64,000 nt of DNA from Xylanimonas allomyrinae (GTDB lineage Bacteria; Actinomycetota; Actinomycetes; Actinomycetales; Cellulomonadaceae). A model generated the notes under the pieces. That model was not told the origin of the DNA. It saw only the letters and a list, made by a program, of their open reading frames with translations, and did not search any database. The position numbers and the translations under genes were made by a program. The stretch lies in NCBI RefSeq assembly GCF_004135345.1, contig NZ_CP035495.1, positions 2,976,001-3,040,000 on the forward strand, in the 5' to 3' direction. Below are positions 11,005-18,912 of the stretch, in pieces (positions within the stretch are counted from its first letter, which is position 1; every line of letters begins with the position of its first letter).

Positions 11005-11538
11005 TCAGCCCGGGCGCGCCTGGGCGAGCCGCACGAGCGCCGCGACCGTGTTGAGGTTGCGGGCCGTGCCCCGTGCGGCAGCGGGGATGCGCAGCCTGGA
11101 GCGCCCCATCCCGTTCGGGTAGTGCACGTACAGCGCACGCTCCCCGAGCCGCACCTGCTCGCCGTCGTCGGCGCGGGTGACGGTCTCCAGTGCGTCCGAC
11201 GGCGGTGCCCCGGGCAGGAAGAGCACGGCCACGCGGTTGCCCGGCTCGGCGGGGAACGGGTTCGCGTCGAGCACCCGCCGCAGCTCCGCGGGGCCGCGCA
11301 CCAGCACGCCGACGGGGCCGCCCGCGTACGCCTCGAGCGCGGCCTCGAGCGCGTGCGCCACGGCGGTCTCGCCCTCGGGGCCGGCGGCGCCGGACTCCAG
11401 GAGCAGGTTGCCGCTCGCGATGTAGGTCTCGACGCCGGTGTACCCGGCCTCCAGAGCGATCCGCCGCAGGTCGGCCATGGGGAGCTTGCCGGTGCCGCCG
11501 ACGTTGACGGCGCGCAGCAGCACGACGTGGGTGGTCAC
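11005..11538 (-). CDS. DUF1697 domain-containing protein
   Basis: Predicted 177 aa from GTG 11538. The family signature is clear: HVVLLRAVNVGGTGKLPMADLR at the N terminus, then YIASGNLLLES and the C-terminal RNLNTVAALVRLA. DUF1697 proteins are common in bacteria and have no established biochemical role. The gene converges on the 53-aa protein gene with 9 nt between the stops. No operon partner. Confidence 0.85.
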   Translation of the reverse strand: MTTHVVLLRAVNVGGTGKLPMADLRRIALEAGYTGVETYIASGNLLLESGAAGPEGETAVAHALEAALEAYAGGPVGVLVRGPAELRRVLDANPFPAEPGNRVAVLFLPGAPPSDALETVTRADDGEQVRLGERALYVHYPNGMGRSRLRIPAAARGTARNLNTVAALVRLAQARPG

Positions 11539-11772
11539 GCTCCGACGGTAGGGGGTCGTCGTGCCGGGTGACAAAGCGGGCCCGCCGCGCCGAAGCCGCA
11601 TGCGTGAGGCGAATCAGATTGCGACACTCCACGGACGCACTCGGAGCACACCTGCGAACATGGCGAACGTTTGCAACCAGGCCATCGGTGTGCGCCGAAG
11701 AGCGCACTCGCGTGTCGTGGTGGTGGTCGAGGCTTCGCTTCGGGAGGCCAGAAGCGTGATTGGAGTGGCGTG

Positions 11773-12282
11773 ATGAGTTGGCCAGCGTGGGCAGGAGATG
11801 CTCCGACATGGGTGACAACGGCCGCGGTCTTCTTCGCGGGCGGACAGTTGGTCCTGGATCGACGTCGCCGTGAGACTGAAGAGGATCGTGCATCCAAGCA
11901 CCAGGCGTCGAAGCTGTCTGCTTGGGCGGTCTCAGACCGTCAGAGTCAACCGCTGGCGTTCGGCGTGGTGGTGAGCAACAGGTCGGACTCAACGTTCCAC
12001 AACGTTGCCGTCGATGCATTTATCCACCACAAACAGTGCACTCAGATCTCGCTCACGGTTCTTCCTCCGGGCGAGTACTTCGTTGAGTTGGACCAGAAAA
12101 ATTCCGCAGATCACAGAAACTGGGCGTGGGAGTACGCCGTCGAGCAGCGGGAGCACGGGAGGTCCCTGCGCGCCTATACGGGCACCGAAGGCTACTCGGT
12201 TCTGTCGATCGCATTCACCGACAACCTTGATCAGCGTTGGAGAGCAGACAAGCACATGGTGCTTCGGCGAGTCGCGTCCTGA
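11773..12282 (+). CDS. Hypothetical membrane-anchored protein
   Basis: Predicted 169 aa from ATG 11773 (the preceding GTG at 11770 is an alternative). One hydrophobic segment, WVTTAAVFFAGGQLVL near residues 10-26, is followed by a positively charged DRRRRETEEDR stretch, suggesting a single N-terminal membrane helix with a cytosolic beta-rich domain. The body (GVVVSNRSDSTFHNV, FTDNLDQRWRAD) resembles the soluble domain of uncharacterised actinobacterial proteins of this layout. The gene is noticeably richer in A/T and uses more A- or T-ending codons than its neighbours, which suggests later acquisition. No function is proposed. Confidence 0.6.
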   Translation: MSWPAWAGDAPTWVTTAAVFFAGGQLVLDRRRRETEEDRASKHQASKLSAWAVSDRQSQPLAFGVVVSNRSDSTFHNVAVDAFIHHKQCTQISLTVLPPGEYFVELDQKNSADHRNWAWEYAVEQREHGRSLRAYTGTEGYSVLSIAFTDNLDQRWRADKHMVLRRVAS

Positions 12283-12457
12283 TCGAAGGGGTCGAGCGCC
12301 GCGCGCGCGGCAGGCGTGGCATTGCCCGGCAGGAACGGCGCCCGCCCCTCTCGGGCACAACGTCACGCCCGAAGGGACCGAAGTCCCCATGACCCGGGCG
12401 CCGTCGTACGGCACAGTCGAGACTCCGAGGACGTCCGTGCCCAGGGAGGCCGCACAC

Positions 12458-12826
12458 ATGGAGGCGATCGACGCTCGCGCGTGCTCCGACCCGGAGGGCC
12501 GCCGGACCGACGCGGACGAGCGCGACCGGTTGTGCGTCGATCCGCACGCGCGCTGGGTCGGGTACTCGGTGCGGGGCGTGTTCCGCGTCTCGACGGCGTG
12601 GACCGGCGGGGACGCGTCGGGCGGTGACCCGGTCCCGCTCGTCTACGAGACCCTGGTCACGGTGGCCCCCGCCGCATCGCCGCAGGTGCTGGCCGCCGCC
12701 GTGGGTCACGGTCTGCCGTACAGCGTGCGCTACCCCGACCGCACGTCGGCGGTCATCGGCCACGACCGGGCGATCGGCATGGTCGTGGACTGGCTGGAGA
12801 GCGCGCGGTTCACGGCGGCGCGCTGA
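12458..12826 (+). CDS. Hypothetical protein
   Basis: Predicted 122 aa from ATG 12458, which has AGGGAGG 9 nt upstream; an in-frame ATG at 12389 with GAAGGG is an alternative that would add 23 residues. No transmembrane segment or recognised motif. The middle (RWVGYSVRGVFRVSTAW, YETLVTVAP) looks like a compact alpha/beta domain with high-G+C codon use matching the chromosome. It converges on the HIT-like gene with 10 nt between stops. Confidence 0.5.
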   Translation: MEAIDARACSDPEGRRTDADERDRLCVDPHARWVGYSVRGVFRVSTAWTGGDASGGDPVPLVYETLVTVAPAASPQVLAAAVGHGLPYSVRYPDRTSAVIGHDRAIGMVVDWLESARFTAAR

Positions 12827-12836
12827 GGCGCGTCGT

Positions 12837-13475
12837 TCAGGAACCCGCGGTGGGGGCGACCGTCTCGCCGCCCATGTCGACGGCCACGCGGCCGGCCACG
12901 TAGGCCGCGTTGGCGTGCAGCACGTCGGCGGGCACGGGCGGCAGGCACTCCGACCAGTCCTGGAGCGGTGAGCCGCGCAGCTGCGGCACGCGCGCGGGCC
13001 GCCCGAAGAGGAACATGTGCAGGTGCGCGGCGCCGTCGCCGTACTTGGCGACGTGGGCGCGCCCGACGCTCGGCAGCGCCTCCAGCGCCCCGCTGACCGA
13101 GACGACGAGCTGGCCCAGCTCGGCGGCCAGCTCGGACGTCAGCCCCGTGAGGTCGTGGTGCGCGACCGGTTCGAGGAAGAGCGTCAGCGGCAGGCTCGAC
13201 GGTTCGACCAGGCGCAGCACCCACCGGTCGTTGCGCCAGATCGTGCCGGGCCGTTCGGCGCCGGGCGTGGCGCACCAGCATGTCGCCGGGTCCTCTCCCC
13301 GCCGTGGCGGTTCGGTGTCGGCCATCGGCTGGAGCGGCTTGAGTCGCAGGCCTGCGGCCTCGAAGGGAAAGATGTCCCAGGTCATCGCGCTGCCGTCGAC
13401 GACGGGCAGGCGTCCGTCGTCGTCGGTCGCGGCGGCGACGCGCGCGTAGTAGGACTCGGCGGACTCCGGCTTCAT
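12837..13475 (-). CDS. HIT-like domain protein
   Basis: Predicted 212 aa from ATG 13475. The C-terminal half contains VAKYGDGAAHLHMFLFGRP, matching the histidine-triad pattern H-x-H but with Phe where the third His would be. The N-terminal half (FPFEAAGLRLKPLQP, CWCATPG, WRNDRWVLRLVEPSSLPL) is like the long HIT-family proteins of actinobacteria that act, or are presumed to act, on nucleotides. With the middle His kept, catalysis is possible; the missing third His makes the reaction uncertain. Confidence 0.65.
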   Translation of the reverse strand: MKPESAESYYARVAAATDDDGRLPVVDGSAMTWDIFPFEAAGLRLKPLQPMADTEPPRRGEDPATCWCATPGAERPGTIWRNDRWVLRLVEPSSLPLTLFLEPVAHHDLTGLTSELAAELGQLVVSVSGALEALPSVGRAHVAKYGDGAAHLHMFLFGRPARVPQLRGSPLQDWSECLPPVPADVLHANAAYVAGRVAVDMGGETVAPTAGS

Positions 13476-13646
13476 GCGGGCATCAAACCAGGCGTGGAGC
13501 GGTTGCGACAGGCGGGGCGCTCGCGGTGCTCCGCCAGGGGCGTGCAGCCCGGCGCCCCGCGCGGTCGCGTCGTCGGACGACGGCGGTCCCGGGCCGCCGC
13601 GACGCGCGCCCGGCCCTGGGCGGCGGGCGGATGCCACACTGCTCGG

Positions 13647-14069
13647 GTGAGCGACGAGTGGGTGGCGCAGCGGACCGAGGCCGCGCGCGTCCAGGCAGAG
13701 CGGCTGCGGGCACGGCAGGACGCCGTGCACCGGCAGGCCGAGGCGCTGCTGAGCGAGTTCCTGCCCGTCGTGACCGCGCACGGTCCAGCGCCCCAGGCGC
13801 TGCGGGTGCGCGGCTACGGAGGCCGCGGCGAGGCCCGCACGCGGCTGCGCGGGTGGTACCTGCGCATGGACCGCACGGCCGCGCTCGGCACCGACGGCCG
13901 CTTCTATGTGCTGATCGCGCCGTTGTCTGCCGTCGACCGGCTGCGCGGCGTGCATCCCGCGCCCGCCCGGCCACCGCTGGTGCTGGGTGAGGGCGGCAAG
14001 GACGGTGAGTCGGTCGAGCTGCCGGTCGCGCTCGAGCGGGTGCTGCCGGGGTGGCGCGGGCTCGCCTGA
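13647..14069 (+). CDS. Hypothetical protein
   Basis: Predicted 140 aa from GTG 13647. The N terminus (EAARVQAERLRARQDAVHRQAEALL) is a charged helix that could form a coiled coil; the rest (GYLRMDRTAALGTDGRFYVLI-like strand region, then LPVALERVLPGWRGL) looks like a small beta-rich domain. No catalytic motif seen. It is divergent from the HIT-like gene, with 171 bp between the starts, and convergent with the sensor kinase gene. Confidence 0.55.
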   Translation: MSDEWVAQRTEAARVQAERLRARQDAVHRQAEALLSEFLPVVTAHGPAPQALRVRGYGGRGEARTRLRGWYLRMDRTAALGTDGRFYVLIAPLSAVDRLRGVHPAPARPPLVLGEGGKDGESVELPVALERVLPGWRGLA

Positions 14070-14112
14070 CCATCTGCGGCGCGGCGCCGGTGAGGCTCAG
14101 GACGCGGGCCGG

Positions 14113-15309
14113 TCAGCCCGCCTGACCCAGCGCGCGGTCCTTGTCCGGGTCGAAGGGCAGCGTCAGGTGCAGTCGCGCCCCGCCCAGCGGGCCGGGGCCC
14201 AGGTCGAGCGTGCCGCCGCGGCTCTCGATGCGTCCGGCGTGCCGCACCAGCCCGTGGTGGGCGGGTTGCGGGTCGGGCACCCCGGTGCCGTCGTCGTCGA
14301 CGTCGACGTCGAGCACCCACGTGTCACCGGCCTGACGGGCGTCGATGGCGACGTGCACCGTGGTGGCGCGCCCGTGCTTGAGCGCGTTGGTGACGCCCTC
14401 CTCGACGGCGTAGACGACGACGAGCCGCTCGGCCAGCGGCAGCGGGTTGCCGTCGCCCGCGAGGCGGCGGTAGCCCGGCCCGACGTCCAGCGAGGTGGCG
14501 ATCTGCGGCGGCAGCCGGTGCAGGAGCTGTTCGACGGCGCGTGCCGTGCCCAGGTCGACGCCCGAGGGGAACACGGCGTGGCTGAGCGAGCGCACCTCCT
14601 GTTCGCGGATCTCCTCGAGCCGTTCGGTGAGGTCGCGCAGCTCGGCCGACGTCGTGGGGTCGCCGGCCGCGAGGCGTGCGGCGAGGCCGTCCAGACCGGC
14701 GGTGACGGTGACGAGCTGGTACTGGAGGGTGCCGTGGAGCTGGTCGGAGACCATGCGTCGCACGCGCAGCTCCTCGGTCTGGAGGTCCTCGACGGCGCGT
14801 GCGGCACGTTGCTGCGCGTGCAGGCGGCGAATCTCCTCGTCGCGTGCCCGGATCACGAACTGTGCGGTGAGCACGCCTGCGCCGACGGCGAGGAACCCGG
14901 CGGCGAAGCCCGAGACCCACTCGGCGACGAGGAACACCCAGCCCGACGGCGTCGAGTAGATGGCGTGCAGCGCGCCGACGCGGGGCAGGGACGCGACGAG
15001 CGCGACGGCGGCGATGAACGGGTAGAGAGCCCGTGCCGGCCACCGCATCGGGCGCAGCGAGAACGTGGCACCCACGATGAGCAGACCGTAGGCCAGGTTG
15101 ACGCCCGCGACGCCGAGCGCTTCGCCGGCCGAGGCCCATGCGGCGAGCCGGGCCGCGGTGTGCCACCCGCCCCAGGCCGCCCACTGGGCGAGCGCCATGA
15201 GCGAGAGGATGACCACGTTGATCGACGACAGCAGCACGCCGATGCGGGTCGGGTCGAGCGGGCGCAGGGTCGCGCGCGCAGCCGTTCGTGTGCGCGTCAC
15301 GTCCGCCAT
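14113..15309 (-). CDS. Sensor histidine kinase, NarL/DesK-like
   Basis: Predicted 398 aa. About five hydrophobic segments lie within the first 155 residues, so sensing is probably in or at the membrane. The phosphoacceptor region reads VSDQLHGTLQYQLV with His192; Gly follows the His in place of the more usual Asp. The ATPase domain shows EEGVTNALKHG (N box) and DVDDDGTGV (G1). Its start overlaps the end of the response-regulator gene by 13 nt, so both come from one message and are a cognate pair. The signal is unknown. Confidence 0.85.
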   Translation of the reverse strand: MADVTRTRTAARATLRPLDPTRIGVLLSSINVVILSLMALAQWAAWGGWHTAARLAAWASAGEALGVAGVNLAYGLLIVGATFSLRPMRWPARALYPFIAAVALVASLPRVGALHAIYSTPSGWVFLVAEWVSGFAAGFLAVGAGVLTAQFVIRARDEEIRRLHAQQRAARAVEDLQTEELRVRRMVSDQLHGTLQYQLVTVTAGLDGLAARLAAGDPTTSAELRDLTERLEEIREQEVRSLSHAVFPSGVDLGTARAVEQLLHRLPPQIATSLDVGPGYRRLAGDGNPLPLAERLVVVYAVEEGVTNALKHGRATTVHVAIDARQAGDTWVLDVDVDDDGTGVPDPQPAHHGLVRHAGRIESRGGTLDLGPGPLGGARLHLTLPFDPDKDRALGQAG

Positions 15310-15962
15310 GTGCGCCCGGTCTGCTCGATGAACGCGAGCACTGCGGCCACGCGGCGGTTGCTGCCGTCACCGTCGATGCCGAGCCGCTGGTAGATGGACT
15401 TCAGGTGGCTCTCGACCGATCGCGTGTTGATGCCGAGCCGTTCGCCCGCGGCCTGGTTGGACAGGCCCTCGGCGACCAGGCGCAGCACCCCGAACTGGGC
15501 GGGCGTGAGGTCGGCGACCGCGGAGCCGCCGCGCGGCTCGGACCGTTGCACGAGGTAGGGGTCGACGACGACCTGCCCGCTCGCGGTCGCGGCGACCGCG
15601 CGCACCAGCACGTCGCGCGCGAAGCTCGACCGCTTCGACAGGTAGCTCCACGGCCGGGGCGCGTCGGCCTGCACGGATGTGAACAGGCCCATCACGTCCT
15701 CGGACGACAGCAGCATGACCGCGAGCTGCGGGTCCTGACGCTGGAGCTGTACGCCGAGCGCGACGCCGTTGCCGTCGGGCAGGTGGACGTCGAGCAGCGC
15801 GACGTCCACCGAGCCGGGGGTGAACACCAGCCGGGCCTCGGTGACGCCGGGGACCGAGTGCACCACCGTCAGGTTCGGCTCTGCCGAGAGCGTCTGCTCG
15901 AGCATCCCGCGCATGAGCGCCTCGTCCTCGACAATTCCGACGCGTACCACCTGATCTGTCAC
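15297..15962 (-). CDS. Response regulator, NarL/FixJ family
   Basis: Predicted 221 aa. Receiver domain: acidic pair Glu12-Asp13, phosphoacceptor Asp58 in LLDVHLPDG, and the conserved Lys110 in YLSK. The C-terminal LuxR-type helix-turn-helix spans LTPAQFGVLRLVAEG to VESHLKSIYQRLGI. It is the first gene of a two-gene operon with the kinase at 14113-15309. Target genes are not identifiable; the flanking intergenic gap 15963-16029 is short (67 bp). Confidence 0.9.
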   Translation of the reverse strand: MTDQVVRVGIVEDEALMRGMLEQTLSAEPNLTVVHSVPGVTEARLVFTPGSVDVALLDVHLPDGNGVALGVQLQRQDPQLAVMLLSSEDVMGLFTSVQADAPRPWSYLSKRSSFARDVLVRAVAATASGQVVVDPYLVQRSEPRGGSAVADLTPAQFGVLRLVAEGLSNQAAGERLGINTRSVESHLKSIYQRLGIDGDGSNRRVAAVLAFIEQTGRTWRT

Positions 15963-16029
15963 TCCATGATCGTAGGTCGATCACGGGGAGGGCTGCCCGC
16001 CCGCGCGCGCCGCGTGGCAACATGGCGCG

Positions 16030-16668
16030 ATGCGGGCAGAGCCGGTGACGTTCGAGGCACTGATCGAGCATGTCGTCGCCGTCACCGCCGCGACCTCGGG
16101 AAACGCGGCGTCACCGGGAACGGCGCGGGTGCTGGTCGACGGCCATCCCGCGACCCGCCCGTGGGCGCTGGCGGATGCGCTGGTCGCGCCACTGCGCGCC
16201 GCGGGGCGGCCCGTCGCGCGTGTGCGAACACGTGACTTCTGGCGTCCGGCGTCGTTGCGGCTCGAGCACGGGCGGCGCGACCCGGACGCGCTCCTGGACC
16301 GCTGGGTCGACGCCGGTGCGCTCAACCGGGAGGTGCTCACCGCCGTCGTCACGCGCGGGCGGTACCTGCCGACGCTGCGCGACCCCGTGACCGACCGCTC
16401 GACGCGCGCGGCCTACGTCGCCGCGGCACCGGGCACCGTCGTCGTGCTCGACGGGTCGCTCACGCTGGGCCTGGGGCTCGACGTCGACGTGTCGGTTCAC
16501 CTGGCCCTGTCACGGGCCGCGGAGACGCGCGGAACCGCGCTCGACGACGCCTGGCAGCTTGCCGCGTACGACCGCTACCGGCGAGAGGCCGCACCCGAGC
16601 GGCGCGCCGACGTCGTCGTGCGGTACGACGACGCGCGGCACCCCGCGCTGGTGCGCCGCGACCGCTGA
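16030..16668 (+). CDS. Uridine kinase-like protein with degenerate P-loop
   Basis: Predicted 212 aa. The overall order of elements matches uridine kinase-like P-loop proteins: a hydrophobic strand, a turn, then VRTRDFWRPASLRLEHG (substrate-site region), LDRWVDAGALNREVL and a late VVVLDGSLTL strand. The nucleotide-binding loop, however, reads VDGHPATRPWALAD at residues 36-49 where GxxGxGKS would be expected, so the Walker A lysine and glycines are absent. The length and remaining sequence are intact, so this is probably a functional protein that no longer binds ATP in the standard way, not a damaged gene. Confidence 0.6.
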   Translation: MRAEPVTFEALIEHVVAVTAATSGNAASPGTARVLVDGHPATRPWALADALVAPLRAAGRPVARVRTRDFWRPASLRLEHGRRDPDALLDRWVDAGALNREVLTAVVTRGRYLPTLRDPVTDRSTRAAYVAAAPGTVVVLDGSLTLGLGLDVDVSVHLALSRAAETRGTALDDAWQLAAYDRYRREAAPERRADVVVRYDDARHPALVRRDR

Positions 16669-16672
16669 CGGC

Positions 16673-17413
16673 TCAGCCCCAGCACAGGCAGAACGGGTGA
16701 CCTGCCGGGTCGGCGAAGACCCGGAAGGTGCGGCCGCCGCCCGGCAGGCGCGTCGCGCCCAGCGCGAGCGCCGCCGCCTCGGTCGCGTCGGGGTCGCGCT
16801 CGCCGATGTCGAGGTCCAGGTGGAGCTGCTGCGGGCGGGCCGGGTCGGGCCAGGCCGGGGGCGTGTACCCCTCGACCTGCTGGAACATGACCGTCCGTGG
16901 GCCGTCGAGCATCGCCATGCCCTCGCCCTCGTAGGCGATCTCCTCGCCGAGCACGCCCGCCCAGAACCGGGCGGCCGCGGCGGCGTCGGGCACGTCGACC
17001 GTCACGCCCCACACGGTGGTGCGGTCGACCTCGTCGCTCGCGCACAGGTCGAAGGGGTGCCCGGCCGGGTCGGCGAGCGTGTTCCAGGTCGCGTTCTCGC
17101 GCAGCAGCGTGGCCCCGAGCGCGACGGCGGAGGCGGTCGCCGCGGCGAGGTCCGGCACGCGCAGGTCCAGGTGGAGCTGCTGCGGGTGCTCCTGCCCCGG
17201 CCAGCGGGCCGGCACCAGGTCGGGGGCGTGCTGGAGCCCGACCAGCCAGCCCTCACGGGTGCCGAGCACCAGGAACTGCCCGTCGTCGTCGGACTCCTGG
17301 ACGACGCGCGCGCCCAGGAGCGGGAGCCAGAACGTGCCTGCGGCCGCGACGTCGGGGACGTCGAGCACGACGGTCTCGACGACCCCGAGGCCGGGGGTGG
17401 TGGGTGCGCCCAT
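16673..17413 (-). CDS. VOC family protein, two glyoxalase-like domains
   Basis: Predicted 246 aa made of two similar beta-alpha-beta-beta-beta modules. Each carries the repeat features: VLDVPDVAAAGTFWLPLLG and TVDVPDAAAAARFWAGVLG; PQQLHLDLRVPD and PQQLHLDLDIGE; LADPAGHPFDLC and FADPAGHPFCLC. The strong similarity indicates an internal duplication. Members of the VOC superfamily include glyoxalases, dioxygenases and resistance proteins; none can be picked here. The stop lies 5 nt from the stop of the convergent kinase-like gene. Confidence 0.85.
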   Translation of the reverse strand: MGAPTTPGLGVVETVVLDVPDVAAAGTFWLPLLGARVVQESDDDGQFLVLGTREGWLVGLQHAPDLVPARWPGQEHPQQLHLDLRVPDLAAATASAVALGATLLRENATWNTLADPAGHPFDLCASDEVDRTTVWGVTVDVPDAAAAARFWAGVLGEEIAYEGEGMAMLDGPRTVMFQQVEGYTPPAWPDPARPQQLHLDLDIGERDPDATEAAALALGATRLPGGGRTFRVFADPAGHPFCLCWG

Positions 17414-17508
17414 GCCCCCACGGTCGCCGCGGGGTGGCGGTGGCGCAACCTCGCGCCCGGCAGCCGACGTCGCCGTGCTGAGGGAGGATGCCCGCAGGAG
17501 GTGGTCGC

Positions 17509-18912
17509 GTGATCGTCGCTCCGTTCGGGCGGTTCACCGAGGGGCGCGTGCCCGATCCGGGCATCGCGGCCCTGTTCTCGCGCGAGCACCGCTGGCAGGC
17601 GCGGCTCGACGTCGAGGCCGCGCTGGCGCTCGCGGAGGCCGACGCGGGCCTGGTGCCCGTCGAGGCCGCGAAGGCCATCGCGCTCACGGCCCGGCTGGAG
17701 AAGCTCGACATCAAGCGCGTCCTGGCCGCGACCACGGAGGCGAGCCACCCGCTGGTGCCGCTCATCGAGGAGTTCGCGCGCGTCGTCGGCACGCAGCACG
17801 GCGGCTGGGTGCACTGGGGGGCCACGACGCAGAACGTCACGCAGACGGCCGACGTGCTGGTGCTGCGCGAGGCGCACGCCAGGATCAAGGCGCTCGTCGG
17901 GGACGTGCTGCGGGCGGGTGCGGCGCAGGCGCGGCGGTCGGCGCGGCTGCCGCTCGCGGGGCGCACGCACTCGCAGCACGCGGTGCCCATCACGTTCGGG
18001 TTCAAGGTGGCGGCGTGGCTCGACGAGCTGGTCGCGCACGCGGACCGGCTCGAACGTGTGGAGGACCGGCTGTTCTGCGTGCTCATGGGCGGTGCGGTCG
18101 GCACGTTCGCGTCGTTCGGGTCGGCCGGCCGCGCCGTCGAGGCGGGCGTCGCGCGGCGTCTGGGCCTGCACCCGATGCGGGTGCCGTCACGGGCCATCAA
18201 CGACGGCATCGTGGAGTACGTGCTCGTCCTGGCGCAGATCGCGGGCACCATCGGCAAGATCGCCAAGGACGTGTACGCGCTCATGCAGCCCGAGTTCGGG
18301 GAGGCGTTCGAGCCCATCCCGCCCGGCACCGTCGGATCCTCGACCATGCCGCACAAGCGCAACCCCCAGCTCGTGCTCGACATGCTGACCATGTCGGCCG
18401 AGCTGCGCGCCCTGGCGGCCCCCGCGCTCGAGTCGATGCTGCACGACCACGAGGCCAACGGGGCGATGACGGCGCTGCTGGAGGACGTCTCCGCGTCGGC
18501 CACCGTGCTCGCGGGCGACATGCTGGCGCGCCTGGACGTGGTGCTGGCCGGGCTGGAGCTCGACGGCGAGCGCATGCGCGCCAACCTGCGCCTGTCGGCC
18601 GGGATGATCGGCTCGGAGTCGCTCATGCTGGCGCTCGGCGAGAAGATCGGCCGCCAGCGGGCGCACGAGGTGGTGTACGACGCCGCGCAGAAGGCCGCGG
18701 TCACCGACACGCCGTTCCTGGACCTGCTCACCCAGGACCCGGTGGTCATGGGCACGTTCACGGTCGAGGAGGTGCGTGGCCTGCTCGACCCGACGGGGTA
18801 CCTGGGCCGCTCGGTGCAGATCGCGGAGGGCATGGCCGCGCTCGCGCAGGGGGTCGCCGCACGCCTCTCGGACGGGCCGGCCCGCGTCAGCGAGCCCGGG
18901 CCCGGAGCGTGA
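17509..18912 (+). CDS. Fumarase/aspartase-superfamily lyase (adenylosuccinate lyase or carboxymuconate cycloisomerase type)
   Basis: Predicted 467 aa. GTG 17509 is chosen because AGGAGG lies 7 nt upstream; ATG 17488 has its G-rich motif touching the start codon. The superfamily signature GSSTMPHKRNP is complete, with the catalytic serine loop, and THSQHAVPITFG and GATTQNVTQTAD supply the other two conserved regions. Sequence character is closer to 3-carboxy-cis,cis-muconate cycloisomerase and related lyases than to the purine-pathway PurB, but no protocatechuate genes are adjacent. The 3' end overlaps the convergent permease gene by 26 nt. Confidence 0.8.
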   Translation: MIVAPFGRFTEGRVPDPGIAALFSREHRWQARLDVEAALALAEADAGLVPVEAAKAIALTARLEKLDIKRVLAATTEASHPLVPLIEEFARVVGTQHGGWVHWGATTQNVTQTADVLVLREAHARIKALVGDVLRAGAAQARRSARLPLAGRTHSQHAVPITFGFKVAAWLDELVAHADRLERVEDRLFCVLMGGAVGTFASFGSAGRAVEAGVARRLGLHPMRVPSRAINDGIVEYVLVLAQIAGTIGKIAKDVYALMQPEFGEAFEPIPPGTVGSSTMPHKRNPQLVLDMLTMSAELRALAAPALESMLHDHEANGAMTALLEDVSASATVLAGDMLARLDVVLAGLELDGERMRANLRLSAGMIGSESLMLALGEKIGRQRAHEVVYDAAQKAAVTDTPFLDLLTQDPVVMGTFTVEEVRGLLDPTGYLGRSVQIAEGMAALAQGVAARLSDGPARVSEPGPGA

